Origin: Symbiodinium natans
Taxonomy: Eukaryota; Sar; Dinophyceae; Suessiales; Symbiodiniaceae
NCBI GenBank assembly: GCA_905221605.1
Contig: CAJNDS010000591.1
Span: 207,001 to 271,000, forward strand
Direction: 5' to 3'
Length of the DNA stretch: 64,000 nucleotides
The notes under the pieces were generated by a model. That model was not told the origin of the DNA, did no database searches, and worked only from the letters and a program-made list of their open reading frames with translations. The position numbers and the translations under genes are program-made. Positions 28,833 through 42,012 of the stretch are shown piece after piece. Each line of letters starts with the position of its first letter. Position 1 is the stretch's first letter.

Positions 28833-29692
28833 CCATAAACCCTACACCCTGGACCCTAAACCCTAAACCCTAAACCCTAAACCCTAAACCCTAAGCACGA
28901 TCCCTAAACCCCAAACCCTTCAAAGCAAGAACCGAACACCCCCAACATCAACCCATGCGAAGTGCACTCGCAGGCCTGGACGAGGGTGAGGTGGGCCTGG
29001 GTTTAGGGTTTAGGGTTTAGGGTTTGGAGCTTAGGGTTTAGGGTTTAAGGGAAAAGGGGCTTAGGGTTTAGGTTTTGGGGTTTGGAGTTTGGGGTTTAGG
29101 GTTTGGGGTTTAGGGTTTGGGGTTTAGGGTTTGGGGTTTGGAGGCCTCCAAAGTCCGTTGCTCAAAAAGGGTTTGGGGTTTTGGGGGGGGGACGGAGGGG
29201 TAAGGGGTTCAGGGAGCTCGGGGGTTTCGACGTCTTCGGGTGTTTTTTGACAAGGGGGTTGTGAAGTCGTACAAGATGCCTTCAGGAGCTCTACTTGGAG
29301 GTTCAGGGTTTATTATAAACCAACTCGAACTGCCCCTTAAGTGCCCTAAACCCTAAACCCTAAACCCTAAACCCTAAAACCCCGACGAAGCCGGAGGCGC
29401 AAGCCGAAGAAGGGACCCGGGGGGGCCGGGAGGGTTAAGGGCTGAGGGTTTAGGGTTTAGGGTTTAGGGTTTAGGGTTTAGGGTTTAGGGTTTAGGGCGA
29501 TTTAGGGTGATTTAGGATTTAGGGTTTGGGGTTTAGGGTTTAGGGGAGAAAGGGCTTAGGGGTTTGGGTTTAGGGCTCAGGGTTCAGGGAGGAAGTTTTT
29601 GGGTGGTCTTTGGGGCTTCATTCAGGGTTGCCGTCGCGGCCCCCCAAACCCTCGACCCTAAACCCCGAAAAGTTTAGGTTTAGGGGTTAGGG

Positions 29693-29811
29693 TTTAGGGA
29701 AAAGGGTTTAGGGAAAAGGGTTTAGGGTTTAGGGTTTAGGGTTTAGGGTTTAGGGTTTAGGGTTTAGGGTTTAGGGTTTAGGGTTTAGGGTTTAGGGTTT
29801 AGGGTTTACTT
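29693..29811. repeat. TTTAGGG tract
   Basis: About 17 units, preceded by two GGGAAAAGGGTTTA spacer copies. Confidence 0.95.
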
Positions 29812-30016
29812 GTAATGACAGGGCCCTTGAGGAGACCCTTAGTTGCCCTCAAGCCCATGAGCCCTTGAGCAACTAAGCCCCCAAGATCTGAAAACCAAAC
29901 TAAACCCAAACTCTAAGACCCTAAACCCTAACCCCTAAACCCGAAACCCGAAACCCTAAACCCTAAACCCTAAACCCTAAACCCTAAACCCTAAACCCTA
30001 AACCCTGCCTGGGGAG

Positions 30017-30095
30017 GCCCGCGCCGAGCGGCAAGTTCCTGAAGCCCCAAGATGCCCTGAAGCACTCGGACGCCTTCCGCTCCATGCGCCTGTGA
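30017..30095 (+). CDS. Possible terminal exon, unassigned
   Basis: After AG, an open stretch reads PAPSGKFLKPQDALKHSDAF and then RSMRL, followed by TGA at 30093-30095. GC-rich, flanked on both sides by CCCTAAA tracts. Gene identity unknown. Confidence 0.35.
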
Positions 30096-32850
30096 GGTGG
30101 TTTCATCCCTAAACCCTAAACCCTAAACCCTAAACCCTAAACCCTAAGCCCTAAACCCTAAACCCTAAACCCTAAACCCTAAACCCTAATTTTGGGGTAC
30201 CATACTTTACTGCTTGCTTCGGTTTTGGGTTTCTATTGTATCTACTTGTACCCTAAAAAGTGTATACGTTTTTCCAGGCTCTACTCCAAAGTAGGGCTTG
30301 AGAGGATTCTGGGGGATGTTTGGGGTTGAGGGTTTCGGGTTGAGGTTCTCGGGATGTTTGGGGTTTAGGGCTTGGGGCTGTTTGGGGGTTATGATTTAAG
30401 GTTAGGGTTTTGGGGTTTGAGGGTTTGGGGATGTTCAGGGTGTTAGGGACTCAGTTCCGGGTTCAGAAGGGTTTAGGGTTTTTTAGGGTTCAGGGTTTGG
30501 GCCAGAATGTCCGGAGCCCGGTATTCAACAAAGTTTAAGGTCTAGCGTTCAAGAAGAGTTTTAGAGCCCTAGGGTTGAGGGAAGCACTTCGTAGCCCGGA
30601 TACAGAAAAGGGTTGGGGGAAGGGGTTGAGGTTGATTGAGCTGGGGGGTTGCGGGGCATGGTTCAGAAGGGATCTTTGGGATTTAGGTTTAGCGTTTAGG
30701 GTTTCGGGGGTTGAGGGTTCAAAAGGGTTTGGGAGGAAGCTTCTCCAAAGTTCGAGGTTTTGGCTAGGTGGGTTGTGCAGGGCCTGGGTCAAAATAGCAG
30801 GGGTAGCCACGAAGGGGCCGTCAGAATAGTGCAAAGTTCTTGTGCTTGGACCCCCTAAATGGGTAGTACCCCTATGTTGGGAAACCCTAAATGAACTCTA
30901 AACCTTCTTTTGCCAAACCCCAAACCCTAAACCTTAAACCATGCACCTTAAGCTGTGTGAGACACTCAACCCTTGCTGAGCAGCGACTTCAAGCTTCTAC
31001 TTGAAGGCTCCCTGGGGAGTGATAGGCAGGACCTCAAGGCTTTCCTAACCCTAAACCCTAAACCCTCAACCCTCAACCCTAAACCCAAAACCCTAAACCC
31101 AAAACCCTGAACCCTGAACCCTCAACCCTCAACCCTAAACCCTAAACCCTAAGCCCTAAACTCCAAACCCTAAGCCCTAAACCCTCAACCCGACATCGGC
31201 CAAGGTACATGGGCTACACTGCACCCTGGGCCAACTCTAAGGTTTAGGGTTTAGGGTTTAGGGTTTAGGGTTTAGGGTTTAGGGTTCAGGGCATTCGGGT
31301 TCTCAAAAGATTTGCAGAATTTGGGGTCTTGGGCCTAGGGGCTTGGCGCTGAAAGAGCCCGGCGTTGCGACTTTGGGGTTCAGGGTTCAGGGTTTGGGGG
31401 TTTAGGGTTTAGGGTTTAGGGTTTGGGGTTTGGGGTTTGGGGTTTAGGGTTTTGGGGTTTAGGGTTTAGGGTTTTGGGGTCATTTTGGGTGCGGGCTGCC
31501 TCCACAGGCCGAGGTCCTATCGCGTCATGATGCAGCTGATGCATTGCACAGTTGGGGTTCCTTTCGGGGTTCCTTTGGTCGGCGAACTCTGGCCAACCAA
31601 AAGGAAACGCAACGAAACCCACTGGGAAGCACATAAAGAGTTCACGTCATTCCCTTTTCAGGGGCACGGGCACCCCGAGTTCTACACGGCATCTGTGTCC
31701 ACAGAAGGGGCACCCTTCTCTCCTCCCGCGCCCGAAGCTGAAGCCTTAACCTGGGGAGGTTCCGGAAATGGCGGCACCCTTTCTTTAAAGGATTGAAGAA
31801 CTTTGCGGCATTTTCAATGTGAAACAGTTATTTTTGGTTTTATTTTGTTTTAAATAAATTGAGTCTTTGTTTAAGTGCCCATGTGCCACCCAATACCCAT
31901 TACTTGGAAGCCCCCCCGCCCCCCCCCCCCCCGAATGAGGCGAAAAGCAGCGGCAACCGAAGGAGCCTTCTCGCCGAGGCGTCGCCCTCTCTGTGTGACT
32001 TTTGCAGTAGGTTTTTGGGTTTAGGGCCTAGGGTTTAGGGTTTAGGGTTTAGGGTTTCGGGTGCGTGCCTTTTGAAGTAGGGGGGTTGGGATAATCCCCC
32101 TTACGCCTAAGGGTTCGGGGATCATCCTTGGTTTCGGAGAGCGAAAAAGAGAGCCTGCCATCTGTTCCCTTTTTGTAATGTAGCTTGCTCCAAAAAGGGT
32201 CCCTCATTATGAGATTGTTGCTGGGCTACCAAGTGTCTAAAAGAAGCAATCTCAAGGAGTGGGTGTCAGCGCCCCCGATATGTTGACCACAGCGAAAATT
32301 CTGGAATTTCCTGTCGAATTCCCTTTGGTGCTCTTCGTAGGGGTTCTTATACGAATGGCGGACCACATTCCACAAGTAGCCCCTAAACCCTAAGCCCTCA
32401 AGTGGTGCCAGGCTGCCAGGCAGGTTGGGAAAAAAGGCCCTCAGACCTAAACCCTCAACATTCAGCCTGCATTACTTGGGGGGCAGAATCCTACCCCCTC
32501 CTATCAGTAGGAAACCGCTGCAGAACCCTGAGCGCACCCAAAAGCTTTCAAGGAAGGGCCCTAAAGGCCTTACTTGGAGTTCATGGCAGTTTTCAGCCAA
32601 ATATAAGTGTACTTATCGTCCACTTATAAGCCCCTTAAGTGCCCTAATTTGGTTATACGTACAGTTATGAGTACAGTTATAAGTACAGTAAAAGCTTATG
32701 AAGCACCAAAGCCCTAAATCCCTGAAATCTCCGCAAGGGTTTGAGGATGCCTAGACCCTTTTTAACCCTAAACCGTAAACTCTAAACCCTGCACCCTAAA
32801 CCCTTAACCCTAAACCCTAAACCCTAAACCCGAACACTTAGAGCCGGGAG

Positions 32851-32935
32851 GATACCGCAGAGGAGGTGGCGAAAGCCCACCTCAGAGACCTCCGCACCTT
32901 CTCGCAGCCGGCAGTGCCCTGGACAGAAATGGCTC
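32851..32935 (+). CDS. Exon-like island, unassigned
   Basis: After AG, reads DTAEEVAKAHLRDLRTFSQP and then AVPWTEMAL, followed directly by a TTTAGGG tract. Coding-like composition; family not recognised. Confidence 0.4.
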
Positions 32936-33944
32936 TGGGTTTAGGGTTTAGGGTTGAGGGTTTAGGGTTTAGGGTTTAGCAAACCTTCAGGCGATTGCAC
33001 AGCCTGATGCCAAAAAAGGGTTTAGGGGAATTGTGCTGCGTATAAACACCAATTATTCGCGCACTTACAACGTACTTAGAGGCCTTAGGGGGCAGAGAAT
33101 TGCAGTTATAATTGGGGTTCTCAACGTGAACCTCCAAGTACTCCAGCAAGCCCTTCTTTGCTTCTTCCAGAAGGCTCAACAAAGTTCAACATGGTAGCTT
33201 CCGAAATTAGGGGTACCTTTATTGTGGTCCTTACTATACGGGAATTCTATTATTTGGGGATCTATTTAAACCCTAAACCCTAAACCGTAAACCCTAAACC
33301 CTAAACCTCTAAACCTCTAAACCTATTGTGAGTCCCCTTTCGTAAACAACCCCATCGAAGGGGCTGGTTGGAGGGTGTTTTGGGGTGTTTTGCGGTTCGC
33401 TGTTCCGAGGCCACCCGAAGTACAGGAGGTTCAGAGTTTAAGGCTTTAGGGTTTAGGGTTTAGGGTTTGGGGGTGTTTGTGGATGTTCAGGGTTTAGGGT
33501 TTGGGGAGGGAATGGGGACCCCCAAAGTGCTGACCAAATGGAATGTTCTTGTTGTGGGCGGTGGGCCCTCGTAAACCCACCAAGCCTTAAAGCAAAGCGC
33601 CCGAATGCACTGATGTTCGGGGAGGTCTCAGTATGTCTGTCCAGCGCTTTGCAGACTGAGGTTAACTCTTCTGTTCGACAGGTTCTTGGGTTGGCATCGG
33701 TTTTTGAGGGCCTTTAGGCCCGCATGCAACAAAAACCCTAAGCCCTAAGCACGAAGCTCCAACCCCTAACCCCTCAACCGCTCTGCATGTCTCTGCCTCA
33801 GGAGTCGCTGGTGATGAAGCAGCTCTCCGCGCGGCCGAAGAAAACTCGAACATCTCTGGGTGTTTTTTAACAGGAGGCCCTCTCAACCTCGGTTCAGCCG
33901 CGAGCTCTAAACTCCAAACCCCGAACCCTAAACCCCAAACCCTA

Positions 33945-34052
33945 CCCTGAACCCTGAACCCTGAACCCTGAACCCTGAACCCTGAACCCTGAACCCTGAA
34001 CCCTGAACCCTGAACCCTAAACCCTAAACCCTAAACCCTAAACCCTAAACCC
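33945..34052. repeat. CCCTGAA variant array followed by CCCTAAA
   Basis: About ten consecutive CCCTGAA units, then standard units. The identical variant in consecutive units points to local unit duplication. Confidence 0.9.
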
Positions 34053-34722
34053 CAGCCCTTTGGCAGCTTGGTCACTTCTGGGGTCCAGGGCCCCTGCGTC
34101 GAAGCTCCGGTCCTTGCTGTACCGCTGCAAAGGCGGCATCGTGTGAGGTCGGGTTGCCGTCGAGTCTCGGGGGTTTAGGGTTTAGGGTTTAGGGTTTAGG
34201 GTTTAGGGTTTAGGGTTTAGGGTTTAGGGTTTAGGGTTTCGGGTTTAGGGTTTAGGGCTACGCGGTTACCCCAAAACTGCAAAGGTGTCCCCGCTTCATG
34301 CCCAGGCTTTGGAGACTTGTGAGTAGACGGTCTTTCTACGCAATGTTCACAGTGTTGTGCATACTAGTGCTCGCATGACTGCTGACACATATTGTTCACA
34401 AACGGTTTTTTTAAACCCGCAATGATGTTAGATGCAACTCGGTACCCAAAACCCAGCCGCTTCGCGCCGGGTGCGCGCCGCATGGGAAATTGCTGGCAAC
34501 CGCGGGCCTTTGCCCGCAGCGCTGGTGCGCGCGGTTCGCACGGTAGCATTCTTCCATCTCGGGTGTCTGGGGCTACGCGGCAGGAGAGGTCCTCACAGAC
34601 TGAAGGGAAGTATCCTAAACCCTAAACCCCAAATTGTAATACCCTTAAGTCAGAGCCGGAGTTTGGGCCTGAGATCTCAGGCAGACATCACCAAAACCTG
34701 CAACCCTGAAGGCTCAGTAAAA

Positions 34723-34774
34723 GCAAGAAGAAGAATGAGAAGAATAAGAAGAAGAACAAGAATGAGAATAAGAA

Positions 34775-34805
<31 letters not shown>

Positions 34806-34903
34806 AAGAAGAAGAAGAAGAAGAAGAAGAAGAAGAAGAAGAAGAAGAAGAAGAATAAGAATAAGAAGAAGAAGAAGCAGCAGGAGGAGGAGGAGGAGGA
34901 GGA
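34723..34903. repeat. (AAG)n microsatellite
   Basis: Nearly pure AAG/GAA triplets, grading into AGG and TAG triplets to about 34960. Long Arg- or Phe-rich open frames on both strands are by-products. Confidence 0.95.
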
Positions 34904-36440
34904 GTAGCAGTAGTAGTGGTGGAGGTAGAGGTAGGCGTGGAGGTAGACGTAGAGGTTCAGGTAGAGGAGGGTGGGTTCGAGGAAGATCCTCAAGCTCCTT
35001 ACGCGCGGATCACTCACTGCCGGCGTCCCTCAAAGAAGCACATCCAGAGCTTAAGGCTTAGGGTCCCTCCATGCTTAAAGGCATGCGGGCGGACCGAGGC
35101 AGCCATTCATCATCCGATTCATGGACCCCAAACTCTCCTAACACCCACACCGCTACATCTTCAAGCCCGAACAAACGAACACAGTCCATGTGTGGATGAG
35201 GAATAGTCTGGCCAGCCCGTTGATGATGCATTGCCTACAACTTGGTACTGCTGAAGGTGCGTGTTCCTGAAAGGACATGTAGGTTACTCTAGGTGCGGTA
35301 GGCTCTACATCTTCTGCAAGTTTTGGGGTACGGCGGGGGTAGAAGGCTGCTTTCGGTCATGTCGGTATCTGCATCATCGATGGGAAGAGCATCTTCCTCA
35401 GAAATGGTCTTCATCGGGGTGGCTTTTCTGAGAGTCTCAAGACCTTACACAGAACCCGAAGCTGACAAATTCCAATGTCACCTGGGTTTAGGGTTTAGGG
35501 TTTAGGGTTTAGGATTTAGGTTTAGGGTTTAGGGTTTAGGGCTGGCAGGTTTCAGTGGGAGAGCTTTGCGTTGCGCTCCGGATGCTTCAAATGTGTTCAT
35601 GTTTAAAGGCTTCGAGCCTTCGGGGTGAGGGTGGACGACGACAAGGCTGTGCGCCCACACGTGCATGACAAAGCAAGCAGCCGAGGGTGACAATTCAGCC
35701 CTAAACCCTAAACCCTAAACCCTAAACCCTAAACCCTAAACCCTAAACCCTAAACCCTAAACCCTATGATCTCTCGACTCTAAGGGACAGTTTCATGGGC
35801 CCTGAATATGCTCCCTCCTTTGAAGGGTTCTGATGCATGTGCCCTGAATTTGTTCGGGGCATCTAAGGGGTTTCGAAGGGGTTCCCTGGGGCCGATACTG
35901 GGGACCATGTAACGATCCTAAACCCTAAGCCCTAAGCCCTAAACCCTAAACCCTAAACCCTAAACCCTAAACCCATGCTAAGGGACCATGTAACGACCCT
36001 TAGATCGCCTCCCCGAGGGGCCCAAGGCTCTCTTTCGTTTCACGGCGAAGAGTCAGCTGTCTCCCCCCTCAGCCCCTATAGCCCTTTCAGCCCCAAGCCT
36101 TTCTTTATAATATTTTCTTTGTAGTTGTTTGGGCTTTCAGCCCCAAGCCCAAAAATCGGACGGGCTTGCTTTGTTTCTTTCTGAGCTTTCTTTTTCATGT
36201 CTTGATGTTTTTGTTCTTTAGGGGGGGTGGCCTTTTTTTGGGCAGTTTCGGCTTGAGAGACGGCCTGACGGCATTGAAATAGGAGACGGGCTTAGGATTC
36301 GGAGTGTCGGCTCGCCCTTGTGACTTGCGCACGGAGTGGCTTCACATATCTGCTCAATTCTGCTCCCGTCCCCTGGGCCCCCTAAACCCTAAACCCTAAA
36401 CCCTAAACCCTAAACCCTGCAAGAAGGGGTTTCTGGCAGC

Positions 36441-36546
36441 ATGCCCGCCAGTAGTGGCTTGGAATACCGGATTTTCCGCCGTGCTGATGGCAGCGCAGGC
36501 CTCGCGGCGTCGAAACCCATGCGGACCAAAACAAAACAGTCGAAAG
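36441..36546 (+). CDS. Possible first exon, unassigned
   Basis: ATG at 36441 opens MPASSGLEYRIFRRADGSAG, then LAASKPMRTKTKQSK, and the frame runs to AAAG|GT at 36546/36547. The GT donor is formed where a CCCTAAA tract begins (GTAAACCC). A plausible next exon starts near 36843 (FKSYAAGPVESKGEAEPEG) after another tract. Family not recognised. Confidence 0.35.
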
Positions 36547-37434
36547 GTAAACCCTAAACCCTAAACCCTAAACCCTAAACCCTAAACCCTAAACCCTAAA
36601 GGTCGCACCGCAGCCGTTCCCTAGTACCCCTAGTAGAATCCCTATTGAGGGTTGTTAGCATAGGGGGGGGGACATCCCAACTTACTGGGTTGAAGGGGAT
36701 CGCATTACGAACATAGGGGAGCCCTAAAATATACCCCTAAATAAGGACCACAACAAGGTACCCCTATTTTCCGAAACCCTAAACCCTAAACACTACACCC
36801 TAAACCCTAAACCCTAAACCCTAAACGAATATTTTATCAGAGGGCTTCAAGAGCTACGCTGCTGGACCTGTGGAGAGCAAGGGAGAGGCAGAGCCGGAGG
36901 GAGAGAGAGCGAGAGAGAGAGGGTTTAGGGTTTAGGGTTTCGGGTGAAGGGTTTAGGGTATTCCAGAATTTTGTAACATGGTTTAAGGATGCTTAGACCC
37001 CGGATTCCCTTGAGCATACTCTTGGGGTATGGGGAGAAGGATGTTTCAACTTGTTGGATTTTACTGGAAATTTGGGGCCTCGACTGCAGTAGGGCTGTGA
37101 GGGTTCCCGATTCAGGGTTTTTGGGAGGTCAGAACGGGTTCGGGGCTTATTGTGTGGGTGATGGGGTCTGGGGTTCTCGCGGTGTTGGAGGGGTCCTGGT
37201 TGAAACAAGAGCCTTAAACCCTAAACCCTAAACCCTAAACCCTAAACCCTAAACCCTAAACCCTAAACCCTAAACCCTAAACCCTAAACCCCCCCCAAAA
37301 AGTAAAATAAACTCTGCAGGGCCTCCGGTGGCCACCAATCCGGGCCCCGTTGCTGCTCTCTGCGGCAGGGGGGCCCAAGAGGGGCGGACCCCTGAACCCT
37401 TTTTACTGGCTGGTTCTTAGTAGGATTAGGGGTA

Positions 37435-37530
37435 AGGGTTTAGGGTTTAGGGTTTAGGGTTTAGGGTTTAGGGTTTAGGGTTTAGGGTTTAGGGTTTAGG
37501 GTTTAGGGTTTAGGGTTTAGGGTTTAGGAG
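37435..37530. repeat. TTTAGGG tract attached to a CTGGTTCTTAG element end
   Basis: About 13 perfect units immediately right of a solo left end (GGCTGGTTCTTAGTAGG at 37408). Confidence 0.9.
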
Positions 37531-37980
37531 TCCGAAATCAGGGGGCTGGGGTTTTTTGGGGGGTTTTAGGGGCGCAGGCTTTATGGCTCCTCCTCCTCCT
37601 CCTCCTGTACCCTATGTAATCCCTTGAAGGGATACCTTATAAGCAGGGATCCTTAACATGAAGCCCTAGACCCTAAACCCTGAACCCTAAACCCTGAAGG
37701 TATGTTCCTCACTTAAGGGGTATTGGGCTCTGTGGGTTTGAGGCCCGAAAGCCCGAAACCCCGAGGATGTATGGGCCCTTAGGTTTAGGGTTTAGGGTTT
37801 AGGGTTTAGGGTTAAGGGTTTAGGGCCGTATAGGGTTTAAGGGGGAATGTAGGGGGTCTCCATTTCCGGGCCCATACTAAGGGACCATGCAACTACCCTA
37901 AGATGTCAACCCTAAACCGTAAACCCAACACCCCTACATCATCTGGGTTGGGGCTTTTCGGGTTGTGGGTTCCAGGGCTA

Positions 37981-38117
37981 CTTGGAGGTTCAGGGTACTT
38001 ATTCGCCAATTTTAACTGTACTCTTCCCACTTATAAGCCCCTTAAGTGCCCTAACATGGCTACAAATACAGATGTAAGTACTGCTATACTTGGTTCATAA
38101 GTACCATGAACCTCCAA
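37981..38117. mobile_element. Inverted-repeat element, CTTGGAGGTTCAT-type
   Basis: Complete copy with ends ACTTGGAGGTTCAGGGTAC and GTACCATGAACCTCCAA. Interior CTTATAAGCCCCTTAAGTGC is shared with the copies at 1466, 32572 and 54241. Confidence 0.85.
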
Positions 38118-38282
38118 AAGTACAGGGGGTAGGGTTCAGGGTTTAGAGTTTGGAGTTTAGGGTTTAGGGTTTAGGGTTTAGGGTTTAAGAACTCCGCGTA
38201 GGTCTGCATCGTCGGGTCGAACTTCGGCATCACGCTGGGCATCGTTCTTTCGGGCCAGGTGCGCGGGGGCATCAGGTTTGGT

Positions 38283-38360
38283 TATAAGGATCCTAAGTTG
38301 GGTTATAAGAACCCTAAGTTGGGTTATAAGGATCCTAACTTGGGTTATAAGTCCCTTAAG
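38283..38360. repeat. About 22-bp tandem repeat, four copies
   Basis: Unit TTGGGTTATAAGGATCCTAA with minor changes, just right of the element 37981-38117. Confidence 0.8.
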
Positions 38361-39973
38361 TATAGTCCTAGACCCTCAACCTTGAACCCTGAACCCTAGA
38401 ACCCTTAAAGCCCCAACAGGACCTAACACCTCGCCAGCACCACCACCATCACCACTTTACCCACTTTACCCCCCCACCCCCCTCATAAAAGAAGCGGAGT
38501 GGAAGCGCTATCCCAAGAAACTGCCGACTGGGATACCAGGTTTAGGGATAAGGGTTTCGGGCTCAGGGTAGCTTCAAACCCCGAACTAGCCATGGACCTC
38601 AACTGTAAACCCTGAACCCCCCAAGAACCTTCAGGACGGTCAGGGTTGAGGATTTTGGGGCTTAAAGTTCCTTGGACCTTAAACCCCAAACCCCAAACAG
38701 GAGGGAAAAAAAAAACCCTAAACCCTGTCCCCCTAAACCTGGACCCTGAGTACTGCCCGTGTAGTTTGACTAAGCTGCAAGGGGGACGGGAGTACCAGCT
38801 ACAAGTGGCGCGTGCAGTTAGTGGACTGCTTTCCCGTAGACCTCGACTAGTCCCTTCAGAGTGGTGGAGAGCGATCAGCTAGGCGGGTGGCAAAAAAAAC
38901 CCTAAACCCTAAACCCTAAACCCTAAACCCTTAACCGTCCTCGGCACTTTCCAAGTCACGGCATATTCAAGGTTGGGTTCAGGGTTTCGGGTTTCCGTAA
39001 GCCCCCAACTTGGGATGTCCCCTAGTATAAGTGGTAACATCCAAACCCTAAACCCTAAACCCTAAGCCTAAACCCTAGCCCTAAACCCTAAACCCTAAAC
39101 TGTTCCAAAGAGGGTATCGAGTCCACGCCTTGTTTCGGCTCGCGACACATGGCAGGGTAGCGAGTGGGCAAGCCCAAGCCCGAAAACCCCAAGACCTAAG
39201 CTCTCTAAACCCTCATCCCCCAAGCCCTAACCCCACAACTCTTACCCTGAACCCTAAACCCTAAACCCTAAACCCTAAACCCTAAAACCCGAAAACCCTT
39301 AAGCCCCGAAGTGGTATCGTCCAGCTATGCGGGTGGGTAAACAAGTGCCCCCGAAGCCTTAAAACGCGTTAAAGGCGGCGCGGCCTAAACCGGAACCCTA
39401 AGCCCAAGCTCTTATCATGTTTAGGGTTTAGGGTTTAGGGTTTAGGGTTTAGGGTTTAGGGTTTAGGGTTATCATTAATTATCATCATCATCATCGTCGT
39501 CAATTTATATAGAGATTCTAGGGTGTGGGGTTCAGGGCCCCCATTGTTTGGATCGAGTTGTTGCAAGCCTGTTTGCGGCATCCTCCTTGGCCGTCGCTGT
39601 GTCCCAGATGCCTTCCTGGTAGGAGGACGCTTGGCAGAACTCTTGCGGCTATAGGGGTCGGAATAGTTCCCAATAATATTCTCTTATGGTTTCTTTGTCA
39701 TTATACTATAGTAGCCCCCAAGACCCTCTTCTAACTAGTAAGGCCCCTATGTTCGGGTTTAGAAGACACCCCTAAACCCCAAACCCCAAAAACTTCAGCG
39801 GCCCCTTGTCTCGGCTAGGATGCAGCTTCGGGTTCAAGAAAATGAAGGTTTAGGGTTTAGGGTTTAGGGTTTAGGGTTTAGGGTTTAGGGTTTAGGGTTT
39901 AGGGTTTAGGGTTTAGTATTTAGGGTTTAGGGTTTAGGGTTTAGGTTTTGTTTTCACACTTGAAGGGTGTTGA

Positions 39974-40083
39974 TTGGGATGTTCCCCCGTTTACTAGCAG
40001 TCCTTAATAGGGATGAAAATCGCGGCCAGAGGGAGTACGATAATCCGTACAAAGGACTGATAGTATAAGGGGGAACATCCCAA
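39974..40083. mobile_element. Inverted-repeat element, TTGGGATGTTCCCCC-type
   Basis: Ends TTGGGATGTTCCCCCG and AGGGGGAACATCCCAA, with AGCAGTCCTTA/AGGACTGAT inner repeats. A second, diverged copy lies at 40335-40422. Confidence 0.85.
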
Positions 40084-40423
40084 GGTGTTCAGGGTTGAGA
40101 GCCAGTCTCGAGGTTGCACGCCGCTCGGGGAGTGTTGGGTCTTCGGGCGTGGGCGTTGTTCGGGTTTAGGGTTTAGGGTTTAGGGTTTAGGGTTTAGGTT
40201 TTTTTAGGGTTTAGGGTTTAGGGTTTAGGGTTTAGGGTTTAGTCCCTGTAGTCTGTACAATGCCCTATGCCCCATAAACTACCCCCCCCCCCCCCTCCCC
40301 CCCAAAAAAAAAGCTAAACCCTAAACCGCTGCACTTGGGATGTTTTGTTATACTAACCTAATGGGGAGTATAGTCTACTATAGTGCCTGTTGCGGGCTGT
40401 TAGTATAAGGGGAAAATCCCAAC

Positions 40424-40630
40424 CCTCAACCCTCAACCCTCAACCCTCAACCCTAAACCCTAGCCCTAAACCCTAAACCCTAAACCCTAAACCCTAAACC
40501 CTAAACCCTAAACCCTAAACCCTAAACCCTAAACCCTAAACCCTAAACCCTAAACCCTAACCCCTAAACCCTAAACCCTAAATCCTAAACCCTAGACCCT
40601 AGACCCTAAATCTTAAACCCTAAGCCCCCC
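40424..40630. repeat. CCCTCAA/CCCTAAA tract abutting an inverted-repeat element
   Basis: Begins directly at the right end of the element 40335-40422. CCCTCAA units come first, then about 20 CCCTAAA units, then variants. Confidence 0.9.
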
Positions 40631-40648
40631 TAAGAGGGAGAACCGGCT

Positions 40649-40715
40649 GAGAAGCCCAGGGGGCCATGCTGGGTTCGGACATCCGCAGCGCAGCCAAGAC
40701 CCAGAGCCACGGCGA
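40649..40715 (+). CDS. Exon-like island, unassigned
   Basis: Short GC-rich segment between a long CCCTAAA tract and a TTTAGGG tract, reading EAQGAMLGSDIRSAAKTQSH. No family recognised. Confidence 0.3.
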
Positions 40716-41728
40716 TTTTGGGGTTTAGGGTTTAGGGTTTTAGGGTTTAGGGTTTAGGGTTTAGGGTTTAGGGTTTAGGGTTTAGGGGTTTAGGGTTTAG
40801 GGTTTTAGGGTTTTAGGGGTTTAGGGTTTAGGGGTTTAGGCTTAGGGTTTAGGGTTTGGGATGTAGGGGTTTAGGGGTTTAGGGTTTAGGGGTGTACGGT
40901 TTCGGGGTTCAGGGTCTAGGGTTTAGGGGTTAGGGTTACTTGGTGGGCCCTTGGTTGGCCCAGTTTAGTATTTTGGGGGTCCCATATTTTCGGAAACCCC
41001 CATGTAGGTCCTTTAGCCAGAACACAGACAAGGAGTTCATAGTCTAGGTTCAGGGGATTGCGGGTTGAGGGCCCGGGGACAAGCACGAGACCGGAAGCAA
41101 ACAAAGAAAGGCACTTGAGATTCTAGGCAGGACCCAAAATCTTTTGCCTGCTGAGCATCAAGAACTATTTGCCAACTTTCTAGGAACCCCGAGTGGCCTG
41201 TTCTTGTGGCGTTTAGGTTCCCTTACAAAAAGCCCCTGCAAACCACAAAGGGCACCCTTTTCCTCCTAGCTTACTCTTATGGGTCGCGATTTTTTGGATC
41301 TCCAGGAACGCAGAAGTTTCTGAGGTACTTCCATGCTCAAGCAATTGAGAAGGTCGCGCCGGCTATACACCCAGAGGCAAGCAGACGCATCTCTCGCGCA
41401 CACAGGGGGCGCATTGGGGCTGCCCGGCTTTGGGGCGCAAAGGTTGCCGGAGTCAAAGCCTGCCATGGTTGGTGGCTTTAAGGTTTGGGCTTCGGGTTTG
41501 GGCGTTTTGGGCCGTACCCAGCTGACTTCAGGAGTCTGGGTTAAAGAAACGGGGGTTTCAGGGTTCACTGAACCCTTCATGCCACAGGGGACGGTAGTTG
41601 AAGGACTGCGTGTCGGACCATGTGGCCAACCGGGTGCAGGTCTGCGGGTTTTTTCTTGGAAGCAGAGGGGTCTTTGAAACAGAGGGTGCGGCTCCTTTCA
41701 CGCGGTGTTGCCTTGCAGAAACCCTAAA

Positions 41729-41980
41729 CCCTAAAGCCTAAACACTGAACCCTAAACCCTAAACCCCTAAACCCCTAAACCCCTAAACCCCTAAACCCCT
41801 AAACCCCTAAACCCCTAAACCCCTAAACCCCTAAACCCCTAAACCCCTAAACCCCTAAACCCCTAAACCCTAAACCCTAAACCCTACGAATGAAGCCCAA
41901 ACCCTAAACCCTAAACCCTAAACCCTAAACCCTAAACCCTAAACCCTAAACCCTAAACCCTAAACCCTAAACCCTAAGCC

Positions 41981-42012
<32 letters not shown>

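Larger units (their letters stand above)
27992..36440. other. Repeat-dominated interval downstream of THOC2
   Basis: Tracts, element fragments and short unique pieces. Besides the islands listed, 31480-31790 is open on the + strand (YRVMMQLMHCTVGVPFGVPL) but I see no family. No RNA gene recognised. Confidence 0.4.

Noticed and set aside
31480-31796. 103-codon plus-strand frame near 31.5 kb as a gene
   Set aside because: Two overlapping frames are open, no family pattern is visible, and it starts inside a TTTAGGG tract.
34432-35061. 209-codon Arg-rich open frame and opposite Phe-rich frame
   Set aside because: Product of an (AAG)n microsatellite; flanks are not coding-like.
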